DNA of 64,000 nucleotides from Desemzia sp. RIT 804 (GTDB lineage: Bacteria > Bacillota > Bacilli > Lactobacillales > Carnobacteriaceae), in contig NZ_JAFEMV010000003.1 of assembly GCF_016892605.1 (NCBI RefSeq), positions 1-64,000 of the forward strand, given 5' to 3'. The notes beneath the pieces are model-generated. The model was not told the origin of the DNA, made no database searches, and was given only the letters and a program-made list of their open reading frames with translations. Within the stretch, counting starts at the first letter, position 1, and each line of letters begins with the position of its first letter. A program made the position numbers and the translations under genes. This document shows, in pieces, positions 25,197 through 34,101 of the stretch.

Positions 25197-26579
25197 TTAG
25201 TGGTTTGAACGAATCATCGTTAACCGATTTTTTTCTTCTGTCTGTAGAGGTTTTGCTAGGCTATTAATGCCTATTAAGACTAAGAAAAGATGGACACCAA
25301 AGTAATGCATGATGAAGGAATCCAACGCTAAATTGGCGATAAGCAGCAACAGTAGTGTAATAGATGAATAGTGGAAAAATGATACAGATGTTTGTCGGTT
25401 TAAATTGAAACGTAGAATGGAGTTCATTTGGAAAAAGAGTTGCAATACAACTAAGATTCCAATTATACCTAAGTAATACCAAGCAATGAGATACATGTTG
25501 TGTGAAATCTCACCGTTCAAATATTCACCAGTGACACCGTTTCCGAACAACATCAATTGTATATCTTCCGTTATACCGTACAAATAATGCAACCAAATGG
25601 TAGAGCGTCCTGTAGTTAGAGATGAAGCATCTGTACCTTGACTTAAAAAGCGGAACAGAAAGGCTTCATAAAAGTAATCCTTTGCATATATGAGTCCTAC
25701 TATCAGCACCCCTGTCAATAGAAACAATGCTCTGATCAATTGTTTCAAATCTGTTTTGACTAATTGTAAGAGAAGAAAAGCTAGCAGCAGGCATAGACTC
25801 AATAAAAACATTTTTGAAAGAGACAATAGACCAAAGACGATCAGCAGCAGAGCCAGTAAGTAGTCTATCAGTTTTGCCTCTCGTGCTAAGATCAGCATGA
25901 CTAGACACGATAAACCGATCAAAATTTGGATCGCATAATAGTTGGGATCAATATCAAGTCCTGCAAAACGGCTGTACAACTGTCCTTCTGTGTTGACAGT
26001 ATATGCAGTAGCATAACTTGCTAGATAGAATTTGATACTTGGTATAAATGACCCTAAAAAAGTTACTGCACTGGATGCTGCCAGACCCGCAGCATAGGTC
26101 CTGGCACAACTCTTAAAAGTACTTCGCTTTTCGATCACGATCACCGCTAAGTAAACTGCAGCAAAGGTTGCTAGAAAGCTTACTGCTCCTTTTAGAGAAG
26201 TTGAAGCATTTAACATCAATGAAAAAAGAATATACCCTATAAAGAGCAACATGCTTATTAAGTAATAAGGCGGAATTTGTATCCGATTCAGTAAGATCGT
26301 CATCAGCATGATCAAGCAATACACCATGGTGAGGACAGTAAATAATGAGGTTTGAGTAAAATGGAACTTAATGGCATAAGCCCAGGGTGTAAAAAACAAA
26401 AGCAATTTTATTTTATTTTCAGGTTTTTCCAACAGCATTCCAATACCCGCTGTTGCTAAAAAAAGAATTAAAAAGAGATTGCTTCCTGAAAGCATTTTAA
26501 GTAGAACAAACACGGTGCCCAACAAACAACTGATACTGCTTGCATTGATGAATGGTGTTTTGCTTGATTCCATTTTCAT
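25197..26579 (-). CDS. Wzy-like polysaccharide polymerase
   Basis: The 460-residue protein has eleven or twelve hydrophobic segments and one large external loop near residues 310-370 (with TTGRSTIWLHYLYG and HNMYLIAWYYLG), the plan of O-antigen/EPS polymerases and ligases. It would join repeat units after the flippase step. Sequence conservation in this family is low and the call rests on topology, the G-R-x-x-I-W motif and position in the locus. GAGGTG precedes the ATG. Confidence 0.82.
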   Translation of the reverse strand: MKMESSKTPFINASSISCLLGTVFVLLKMLSGSNLFLILFLATAGIGMLLEKPENKIKLLLFFTPWAYAIKFHFTQTSLFTVLTMVYCLIMLMTILLNRIQIPPYYLISMLLFIGYILFSLMLNASTSLKGAVSFLATFAAVYLAVIVIEKRSTFKSCARTYAAGLAASSAVTFLGSFIPSIKFYLASYATAYTVNTEGQLYSRFAGLDIDPNYYAIQILIGLSCLVMLILAREAKLIDYLLALLLIVFGLLSLSKMFLLSLCLLLAFLLLQLVKTDLKQLIRALFLLTGVLIVGLIYAKDYFYEAFLFRFLSQGTDASSLTTGRSTIWLHYLYGITEDIQLMLFGNGVTGEYLNGEISHNMYLIAWYYLGIIGILVVLQLFFQMNSILRFNLNRQTSVSFFHYSSITLLLLLIANLALDSFIMHYFGVHLFLVLIGINSLAKPLQTEEKNRLTMIRSNH

Positions 26580-26610
26580 CGTGACTTCACCTCTTCTTTT
26601 TAACTACTGA

Positions 26611-27807
26611 CTATCCTCTATTTTCTAATACTATATCCAGTTGCTCCATAGCGATGTGATTATTTAGCGGATGTTGTTGAATGTAGTTCTTAAATTGGTA
26701 AATTTGTGCAGGATCTTCCAGCAACATTTTTATCTGATGATACAAATCTTCTGTATCCATTTTAGTGATTATTCCATTGTAGCCCGATTCAACTTGTTCT
26801 GCAGCCGCTGCATAAGGAGTCGTTACTACTGGAACACCTAAAATCAAGGCTTCATTGACAACCATCGGATAACCTTCGTATTGGGAAGTCAGTACAAACA
26901 AATCACTTTGCGCTATCGCAGGATAAGGATTCAACTGAGAACCACGGTATACGATGAAACTGTCTAACCCGGCTGATCTAATTTGTTCTTGGTTGTTTTT
27001 CAAATCTGGTCCTTCCCCAATGATCTCCCAATGAAAATTCGTTATATCATTTTCAACCAATTTTTTCCCAACTTCTAGAATACGGTCTAGACGTTTTTGC
27101 TGATTGTCGATACGGGCTACTGTCACAAGTCTCACTAATGGCGTATCTGATTTATTCAGCGTTTCTGAATTTATGAGCCGAGCTTTTTCTAAAATTTCTT
27201 CTAAAGGGAAAAAGTTGTAAACCGTTCCTACTTTATCTGCATACTCTGGTAGAAACTGTTTGAATTTCATAGCACAAGCTTTTGAAACACAAACGATACG
27301 TTCAAATTTTCCATACACTTGGCGACAATGTTCAACTTCAAAATCCCCTTCAAATGGATCATTGTGTATCCAAGCGATTTTTTGTCGAGCTTCAACAAAA
27401 TCTGCTACAAATTGATTGGTCCCTTGATTGAAGTAACCATGTGGGATATCTGTAAAGTATGAGATAGCAACATCATAGACCCCAAGCGTTTTTTGATGTT
27501 TAAACAAATCTGCATAGAATTTATGAGAATTTCTGAACCGCACTGACAACGTTAGAACTAATCGGTACCAATAATCTAAACTCAATTTTTTCTGGGCTAG
27601 TTTATGATACGGTGTAGCCACCAATTGCAAACCTTTCGTTCCATGAAAAAAATTCACTTCCGGTGGCACTTCTGTCATATAATCGCCAGCGCCGAACAAG
27701 AAAAGATCGATTGTATGTTGCTGCTTGACCAGTTCTTTCAACGTGTTGATCAAAGCGATCTGGACACCACCCTGCTGCAAATTTTGTCCAACAAAGAGGA
27801 TCTTCAT
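26611..27807 (-). CDS. Glycosyltransferase family 4
   Basis: The 398-residue protein has a GT-B fold: N-terminal GQNLQQGGVQIALIN for acceptor binding and C-terminal donor motif LTSQYEGYPMVVNEALILG with the E-x7-E pair, plus VARIDNQQKRLDR at the domain joint. It adds one sugar, with retention of anomeric configuration, to the growing repeat unit on the cytoplasmic side. Donor and linkage cannot be told. GGAG precedes the ATG. The 120 bases before it hold no gene. Confidence 0.88.
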   Translation of the reverse strand: MKILFVGQNLQQGGVQIALINTLKELVKQQHTIDLFLFGAGDYMTEVPPEVNFFHGTKGLQLVATPYHKLAQKKLSLDYWYRLVLTLSVRFRNSHKFYADLFKHQKTLGVYDVAISYFTDIPHGYFNQGTNQFVADFVEARQKIAWIHNDPFEGDFEVEHCRQVYGKFERIVCVSKACAMKFKQFLPEYADKVGTVYNFFPLEEILEKARLINSETLNKSDTPLVRLVTVARIDNQQKRLDRILEVGKKLVENDITNFHWEIIGEGPDLKNNQEQIRSAGLDSFIVYRGSQLNPYPAIAQSDLFVLTSQYEGYPMVVNEALILGVPVVTTPYAAAAEQVESGYNGIITKMDTEDLYHQIKMLLEDPAQIYQFKNYIQQHPLNNHIAMEQLDIVLENRG

Positions 27808-27927
27808 CTCTCTTTCTCCTTTCTCGACATAAACTCATTAAATATTTATGTTTTTTGGACTATTTTTTGTTTCATACCCATAACTTCCCGTTGTTATACA
27901 GCTCTTTTTTATCTTCCATCAGAGCCT

Positions 27928-28959
27928 CTATCTCTTTACTAGCCTTGAAGCCGTGGGTAGTAAAAAGCGAGTCATTAGATAAAATATGTGAGTGCGTCTT
28001 TTTTTAATCAGCTGATAATAAAAACGTTTATAGCGATTCATCTTTTCTTCTTCCATGTAGGGAAAGCATCCTTGTAATTCTTGGTGTCCAAATAGTTCCT
28101 TCAACTGCCGAATGGTCATACGGTAAGAAGCTGGGTTCTCTTCTGAACAAATATTCAAAGCTTGCCATAAACTGATGGATACTCTTCTTCTACGTAACTG
28201 CTGCTCTAAAAATAATTCTTGACTGATTGGCTGACAATACCGATCAATGGCAATTGTTGCGCTATCAAAATTTTTATTGGGCTGGAACCGACTAGTAACA
28301 GATTCAATCGCTTTTCGATAGCCGTATATGTGCTGATCACTCAAGTAACAGCAACTCGATGATTGAAGAAGGTACATGACGTTAAACAACCCATCTTCGT
28401 TTAACGCTACTTCTTCTTGGAACCGAATGTGATGTTGATCAATCAATTCCTTTTTATACAAAGCTGCCCCAACTGATCCGAACAAGATGCCAGATAATGT
28501 TCCGTCATCAATCAATTGTGAACGAATCTCTGTGACAGGATAGATTCCTCCTGGTATTCGTGGCCCTCGATAAATTTTTTTCTCGTTGTAGTGATAAAAA
28601 TAATTAGCAAAAACAGCATCTACCTGTTTTTCTTCGAGCGTTTGAACGAGAACTTCTAAAGCTTGTTCAATCAGCGTGTCATCAGCATCTAGAAAAGCGA
28701 TGTATTCTCCTCTCGCCCACGTCAAGCCGAGGTTTCTAGTTGCTGAGACTCCTTCATTTTCTTTATTGATTACCGTAACCCTTGCATCCTGTTGCATAAA
28801 ATGCCGGCAAATAACAGCTGAACTGTCAGAAGACCCGTCATCAATCAATAAAACCTCGATATCCTCTAAAGTTTGTGTTAAAACGCTTTTAATACAAGGG
28901 ACTAAAAAAGCTTCGGCATTATAAATCGGAACAATGACACTCACTTTTGGATTAGACAT
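27928..28959 (-). CDS. Glycosyltransferase family 2
   Basis: The 343-residue protein starts with VSVIVPIYNAEAFL, followed by LIDDGSSDSS and the metal-binding FLDADDTL of inverting GT-A enzymes. The C-terminal part carries basic helices that may sit at the membrane. ATG 28959 is 8 nt after GAGGG; an ATG 15 bases upstream overlaps the preceding stop but has a weaker site. Sugar specificity unknown. Together with the two GT4 genes it would give a repeat of about four sugars including the initiating one. Confidence 0.9.
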   Translation of the reverse strand: MSNPKVSVIVPIYNAEAFLVPCIKSVLTQTLEDIEVLLIDDGSSDSSAVICRHFMQQDARVTVINKENEGVSATRNLGLTWARGEYIAFLDADDTLIEQALEVLVQTLEEKQVDAVFANYFYHYNEKKIYRGPRIPGGIYPVTEIRSQLIDDGTLSGILFGSVGAALYKKELIDQHHIRFQEEVALNEDGLFNVMYLLQSSSCCYLSDQHIYGYRKAIESVTSRFQPNKNFDSATIAIDRYCQPISQELFLEQQLRRRRVSISLWQALNICSEENPASYRMTIRQLKELFGHQELQGCFPYMEEEKMNRYKRFYYQLIKKRRTHIFYLMTRFLLPTASRLVKR

Positions 28960-28970
28960 TTTCAACACCC

Positions 28971-30197
28971 TCATCTTGTCGTTTTCTTTTGTTCTGAGGT
29001 TAACGTTGCTGCGGTTAAAGAAACAGCAGCGGCCATCTGCAACGTCTCTTGATAAAGAGTTTTCATCTTAATGGAGATGTTCTTGATTCCATACTGCTGA
29101 ATCAACTCTAAACTTTGTGCACCAAATGTTTCACGTAAGGGTTTAGAGGCATAAAGCGTTTTGATCGCTTCAGCAAACAACGCAGCGTCTTCTTTTTCAA
29201 CTACAAAACCGTTTTGTCCATCTCGTACCAAGTCACGATTTCCACGACAATTGCTGACTACTAAAGGAAGTCCCGTCGCCATTCCTTCCATGATATTGAC
29301 TGGCAGACCTTCTTGTTTAGAAGAAGAAACTACCACATCTGACATCTGCATCAGTTGGTGTACATCTCCACGGTAGCCTAACAATTCAACTTGCTCTTCT
29401 ATCCCCAACTCACTGATCTGTTGAGTATAGCTTTCTTTTTTATCTCCGTTTCCTACTATCAGAAGCTTGAGGTTCGTTATATACGGAGTCAACAGTTTAG
29501 CTGCTTCAATGAGCACTTGTTGGTTTTTCCGGGCACATAGCTCACCGACGTAAATCAGAATAAAAGCATCTTGAGGAAATCCAAGTTTTTCTCTAACTTC
29601 TCCACGAAGTACGTCTTCCGTAGGAGTAAAGCGCGTTTGATCGATCCCTACCCCATCCATCATGGTCAGATAACCTGCTTTGAATTTGCGAAGATGAGCA
29701 GCCTCGTAATCTTCTCCATTGATGGTGATCAAACAATCGGTGTAACGCGCTAACCATTTTTCAACTGGGTAGTACAACAGCCAGTTTTTTCTGGGTGCTC
29801 CATTAAAGAAATGAAAGCCATGAGCTGTGTATATAACTTTTGTACCGCTTTTTCGAGCTTCTGCCGCAGCCAAACGAGTCAATACACCTCCTATAGGCGA
29901 ATGACAATGGATCAAGACGTATTGTTCTTGGTCAAAGATTTTTTTGATTTGGAAAAATACTTGCAAGTTGATTTTTTTCAAAGGATTTCGGTCTATAGCT
30001 ACATCAAAGACGGTCACACCATTAGCCTCTAGTTCTTGTCTAAACTGCTCATTCCTGCCGGTCGGCGTCTCACTGTCTTCAGCAAAATTAGCTAATACAT
30101 GAACCTCTAATCCCATCTCTTGCAATAGGCGAATGTTGTCACGGTTAAAAGATGAAATCATAGGAGCGACTGATGCCATCACTAAAGCTTTTGACAT
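28971..30197 (-). CDS. Glycosyltransferase family 4 (EpsD/CapM-like)
   Basis: The 408-residue protein has the family features TAHGFHFFNGAPRKN and YYPVEKWLARYTD of the CapM/EpsD-type enzymes that often add the second sugar, and donor-site KQEGLPVNIMEGMATGLP. ATG 30197 has AAAGGAGG 8 nt upstream; a TTG seven codons earlier overlaps that site. It follows the DegT gene by 43 bases. Likely early transferase acting after the PglC-type initiating enzyme. Confidence 0.88.
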   Translation of the reverse strand: MSKALVMASVAPMISSFNRDNIRLLQEMGLEVHVLANFAEDSETPTGRNEQFRQELEANGVTVFDVAIDRNPLKKINLQVFFQIKKIFDQEQYVLIHCHSPIGGVLTRLAAAEARKSGTKVIYTAHGFHFFNGAPRKNWLLYYPVEKWLARYTDCLITINGEDYEAAHLRKFKAGYLTMMDGVGIDQTRFTPTEDVLRGEVREKLGFPQDAFILIYVGELCARKNQQVLIEAAKLLTPYITNLKLLIVGNGDKKESYTQQISELGIEEQVELLGYRGDVHQLMQMSDVVVSSSKQEGLPVNIMEGMATGLPLVVSNCRGNRDLVRDGQNGFVVEKEDAALFAEAIKTLYASKPLRETFGAQSLELIQQYGIKNISIKMKTLYQETLQMAAAVSLTAATLTSEQKKTTR

Positions 30198-30240
30198 ACT
30201 GGTTTCCTCCTTTTTCAAATGGGTGGGTAAGATCAGGGAG

Positions 30241-31440
30241 TTAATAATCAGAAAATGCTGGTGTTTTGATAAATGAGGTGTAGATAGGTTGAGGATTGAG
30301 GATATCGTGGAGTGTTTCGATCACGCGGTACTGTTCTTCAAGTCCTAAATTGCTTCCTGACGGTAGACATAAGCCCATGGCGAAAAGCAAATCAGAAACT
30401 GGGCTCGTTCGTTCATTGTGTCGGTAGAACTTAGCTTGTTTAAAAAGGGGTTGTAAGTGCAGTGGTTTCCAAAGTAATCGGGTTTCGATACCTGCTTCGT
30501 TCATCAGTTGCATAACTTCAAACGGATTTTGCCGAATAATAAATGGATCAAGCAGTAAAGTCGTCAGCCAACGATTAGAAACAGCGCCTTCTAGTTCCGG
30601 CATGAATCGGATTCCTTCGATCTCTTTCATTTCTTGAGTATAAAGATCAAATACTGCTCTGCGACTGGCAACTCTTTCTTCCAAAACTTGCAATTGTGCG
30701 ATTCCGATACCTGCTGAAATATTGCTCATTCGATAGTTATAACCGACCTTTGAATGTTGGTAATAGGGGGCTGGATCTTTCGCTTGAGTAGCTAAAAATC
30801 GGGCTGCTTCAATTAATTCTTCATCATCCGATATTAATGCTCCGCCTCCAGATGTGGTAATGATTTTATTTCCATTAAAGGAATAGACCCCGATTTTGCC
30901 AAATGTTCCGCTCTTCTTTCCTTTGTAAGTTGAACCTAGCGACTCAGCCGCATCTTCTACGATAGGAACACCATAAGCATCTGCAACTGCCAACAACGCC
31001 TCCATATTGGCACTTTGTCCATATAAATGAACTACAATGATGGCTTTCGGCAACTGATTTTCACGTTTAGCTTCTTTCAAAGCTCTAGCGAGGGCAAAGG
31101 GTGACATATTCCAAGTATTTGGCTCCGAATCAATAAAGGTAAGTTCAGCTCCTAAATAAAGAACAGGGTTGGCACTAGCAATAAAAGTAAACGTCGAGCA
31201 GAAGACTCTATCGCCTCTTTTGACGCCTAGGACAGCTAACGCTAGATGAATAGCTGCTGTTCCTGAATTAGTCACTGCGGCTCCTTTTGTCCCAGCATAC
31301 TGTGCTAAGTCCATTTCAAATTGATTCACATTCGGTCCAAGTGGTGCAATCCAATTGGTTTGAAAAGCTTCATCAATGTATCTTAGTTCGTTTCCGGACA
31401 TATGAGGAGAAGATAATAAGATTTTTTTTGGTTGCTCCAT
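30241..31440 (-). CDS. DegT/DnrJ/EryC1-type sugar aminotransferase
   Basis: The 399-residue PLP enzyme has the family signature: VEDAAESLGSTYKGKKSG, then YSFNGNKIITTSGGGAL containing the Lys that binds PLP. This signature is closest to UDP-4-keto sugar aminotransferases (PglE type). It should aminate the 4-keto product of the 4,6-dehydratase encoded at the end of the operon, giving a UDP-4-amino-4,6-dideoxy sugar. A PglD-like acetyltransferase is missing from the locus. ATG 31440 follows CAGGAG by 8 nt; GTG 31449 is rejected. Confidence 0.88.
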   Translation of the reverse strand: MEQPKKILLSSPHMSGNELRYIDEAFQTNWIAPLGPNVNQFEMDLAQYAGTKGAAVTNSGTAAIHLALAVLGVKRGDRVFCSTFTFIASANPVLYLGAELTFIDSEPNTWNMSPFALARALKEAKRENQLPKAIIVVHLYGQSANMEALLAVADAYGVPIVEDAAESLGSTYKGKKSGTFGKIGVYSFNGNKIITTSGGGALISDDEELIEAARFLATQAKDPAPYYQHSKVGYNYRMSNISAGIGIAQLQVLEERVASRRAVFDLYTQEMKEIEGIRFMPELEGAVSNRWLTTLLLDPFIIRQNPFEVMQLMNEAGIETRLLWKPLHLQPLFKQAKFYRHNERTSPVSDLLFAMGLCLPSGSNLGLEEQYRVIETLHDILNPQPIYTSFIKTPAFSDY

Positions 31441-31495
31441 AGCGTTCACTCCTGATTAATCTATTTTTAATCGCTGTTTTGCAAGAATGTTAGCT

Positions 31496-32524
31496 TTAAG
31501 AAGAAGCAGCAGTATCTGGAGTTGGCAAGGAAATCATCATCTCTTTTGTTAATTCAGCTGCTGGAATAATCTTGATTTCATTGTATTTAGCCATGAAGAC
31601 ATCTGCTTCGTATTCTCCAATTTGAGGAGGATTTGCTTTACCTTCCAAATTGTTTAGTACCATCTGAGGAAAAGATACACCACATCCATAAGCATGTGGA
31701 TAACCGCCACCAAAACGAGGGTTGATCTCAGAAATCATGTACTCATCCCCAACTTTGAATAAATCAATATCCAGCATCCCGGTTAGCCCAATCTTTTCAA
31801 CCACAGATTGAATCAGCTCAAACAACTTCCCATCTTTTATTGAACGGGATTTGTCGGTCTCTCCAGCACGCATCTTAAGTTTTTCTTTTGTAAAAATAGA
31901 GACCACTTTCTTAGAAAGCAAATCGACGTAAACATCTGCGCCAATTTCCGTCCCATCCATAAATTCTTGAATCATTAGATGATCATCACATGCCATAAGT
32001 GATTCCATTTCATCACTGGAGTGGACTTTATGAATCTGCATACTAGCGCTGCCATCATAGGGTTTGATGATAACTGGGAAGGAGATTTTCCCTTTTCTCA
32101 TTTCATGTAAAAATTTTTGTTCCTCTAAATAACTTTTTGGAGTGGGAATCTGTGCTTGTGTCAAAAATTCATATAAAGAATATTTATTGAAGCACAACTC
32201 CACTTTTTCTATATCTGAAACAATAGGGATGGTCCCGACTGCTAAAAAGTCATTTCTGTATTTCGCCAGTAAATTGAGTTCAGGATCAATCAATGAAAAA
32301 ACAGCTTTGATATTTTTTTCTTTACACAATGTTAACAGCGTTTCTAAATAATGCGTATCTTTGATATGCGGAACAATTACCGCTTCATCTGCTTCATAGA
32401 GGGCTGGTGCCAACGGGCTGTGATCAGCCGCAATGACCTTTCCTTTATCAGCTAATTCTTGTCTGAAATAAGTCACGATCTTATTGCGCGTGCCACAGCT
32501 TAAAATAAGAATATTGATACTCAT
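31496..32524 (-). CDS. ATP-grasp ligase (carbamoyl-phosphate-synthase-like)
   Basis: The 342-residue protein is an ATP-grasp enzyme: N-terminal pre-ATP domain (LILSCGTRNKIVTYF), central FPVIIKPYDGSASMQI with the ATP-binding Lys, IQEFMDGTEIGADVY, and metal site MISEINPRFGGGYPH. Such enzymes activate a carboxylate as acyl-phosphate and join it to an amine or thiol. It overlaps the second asparagine-synthetase-like gene by 4 bases. Placed in an EPS locus it probably makes an amide bond between an amino acid and a sugar or between two amino acids. Substrates are unknown. Confidence 0.85.
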   Translation of the reverse strand: MSINILILSCGTRNKIVTYFRQELADKGKVIAADHSPLAPALYEADEAVIVPHIKDTHYLETLLTLCKEKNIKAVFSLIDPELNLLAKYRNDFLAVGTIPIVSDIEKVELCFNKYSLYEFLTQAQIPTPKSYLEEQKFLHEMRKGKISFPVIIKPYDGSASMQIHKVHSSDEMESLMACDDHLMIQEFMDGTEIGADVYVDLLSKKVVSIFTKEKLKMRAGETDKSRSIKDGKLFELIQSVVEKIGLTGMLDIDLFKVGDEYMISEINPRFGGGYPHAYGCGVSFPQMVLNNLEGKANPPQIGEYEADVFMAKYNEIKIIPAAELTKEMMISLPTPDTAASS

Positions 32525-34101
32525 GATCTAACAACCTCCTGCCTTTTATAAGAGCTTCTTTTGAATGTTTCCGATAATGACTTGTGCTGTTTTACTGAGC
32601 CTACTTGATATTTTTCCATCCGTTTAGCAACTCCCCACAAGAAAAGATAAGAAGGAAGTCCTGGATTTGAAACCCCATCGAATGGGATATCTTTAAAAGG
32701 AATCTCGATTCCTATTCGATTCAGTAAGATGAAACTGTACATTCTTTTAGTATTCCAAAAATATTGAAGCCAAGGAAAGATATTTTGATATGGTTTCCGT
32801 TTATGATCAAGATAATATGTGTAAAAAGAGTGGAAGGAATGAGATGACATTCGCATCTTCAACCGTTTAGCATTGTCATAACGATAATTAAAACCTGCCC
32901 CAGCCTTTTTAAACCCAAAACTTTGACGCTCTACCCCTCTTGTTTCTACGATTCTTCTTGGGATAGGACGATCATAATCGCCCCCGACCGAATAAGGCTC
33001 CATCTCTGGTAAATGTGTAACTTGATGAAGAGAGGACCATTGAGTTGCCCCATATAAAGGAATGGGGACAAAGATATAATCTGCTTTCAATCGGTTTTCG
33101 GCTTGAGAAGTTCCCGAAAACACAAAATCATTGAAGCGAAGGTCATCATTGACATCCTGTACATTTTTATCCCAAAAATAATCTCCTCGATGTCCAACAA
33201 AAACTAAGTTCCCTTTAAATTCCTCTTCAAAGGCTGCATAAACGATTCCTGTTCCCAAGTCACCCGAAGCAACAAATTCAGATTCCAAGAGTTCATTATT
33301 TTCCAGATATGCTTCGGCATCTTTTTTAAGAATATTTTTATAACCAAGTTGCTGCGCTACTTCTTCTCCTGAATCATCCGCATATTTTATCGGTCGGTCA
33401 AATGTCACTGCTGTTTCACAGCCAATTTCTCTAGCCAAGGCGGCGCAAGCAGAAGAGTCATATCCTTTTGAAATGGTGGTCACTAAACCGTAACCTTCTA
33501 TTCTTTCTGATGCACAAGCATTGTTTCTCAATCGTTTCAATGCGGCCAATAAACGACTTTCGTAGTCTTTAAAATCAGCAAAAGGCTTCATGGCTTCTTT
33601 TTGATGTACCGTAATGTCTAATTGACTATTCACCGTAAAATTACAATGGTAAAACAATTGTAGACGTTTATTTTCAGCCAGCGGAATCCATTTTTTCACC
33701 TGCTGGAGACCGTTTAAAATAGTGTTCAGGTCTTTTTCATAATTAAAATAATGTCGACTTAGACTTGAATCGGATTGAACAAGAATAAACGGTAGCGAGT
33801 TGGACACATATAATACTTTTTCTTCCCTGATGGCATATAGCCGTTCAAATGTATGTGAAGGAGTTGCAAATAAAAACTGTTCCTCATTCGTTGTTGTTAT
33901 CCGTTTCCCGCCAGAACCCATCAAAAAATCAGCCTGTTCAAATTGAAACTCGGTAAATTCACCATCCCATGCGCCTTCAACAAACCCTTCTGGCGTTATC
34001 TCGACTTTACTGCCATGTATTAGTTGCACAGCTAATGTCTCTTTTTCAATCCTCATACACCAAGTTAGTGGTGCGATAGTTTCTTTTTCAATAATACTCA
34101 T
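32521..34101 (-). CDS. Asparagine-synthetase-like protein 2 (no glutaminase Cys)
   Basis: The 526-residue protein is a diverged relative of class B asparagine synthetase and beta-lactam synthetase. Residues 1 to about 185 resemble a decayed Ntn amidotransferase domain (VEGAWDGEF, YVSNSLPFIL) that lacks Cys at position 2. The synthetase half has the PP-loop SKGYDSSACA that binds ATP, then FDRPIKYADDSGEE and YDRPIPRRIVE. The second ATP site reads VGHRGDYFWDK where its paralogue keeps EEGDEFWG, so the two may differ in activity. It overlaps both neighbours by 4 bases (ATGA), implying coupled expression. Confidence 0.8.
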   Translation of the reverse strand: MSIIEKETIAPLTWCMRIEKETLAVQLIHGSKVEITPEGFVEGAWDGEFTEFQFEQADFLMGSGGKRITTTNEEQFLFATPSHTFERLYAIREEKVLYVSNSLPFILVQSDSSLSRHYFNYEKDLNTILNGLQQVKKWIPLAENKRLQLFYHCNFTVNSQLDITVHQKEAMKPFADFKDYESRLLAALKRLRNNACASERIEGYGLVTTISKGYDSSACAALAREIGCETAVTFDRPIKYADDSGEEVAQQLGYKNILKKDAEAYLENNELLESEFVASGDLGTGIVYAAFEEEFKGNLVFVGHRGDYFWDKNVQDVNDDLRFNDFVFSGTSQAENRLKADYIFVPIPLYGATQWSSLHQVTHLPEMEPYSVGGDYDRPIPRRIVETRGVERQSFGFKKAGAGFNYRYDNAKRLKMRMSSHSFHSFYTYYLDHKRKPYQNIFPWLQYFWNTKRMYSFILLNRIGIEIPFKDIPFDGVSNPGLPSYLFLWGVAKRMEKYQVGSVKQHKSLSETFKRSSYKRQEVVRS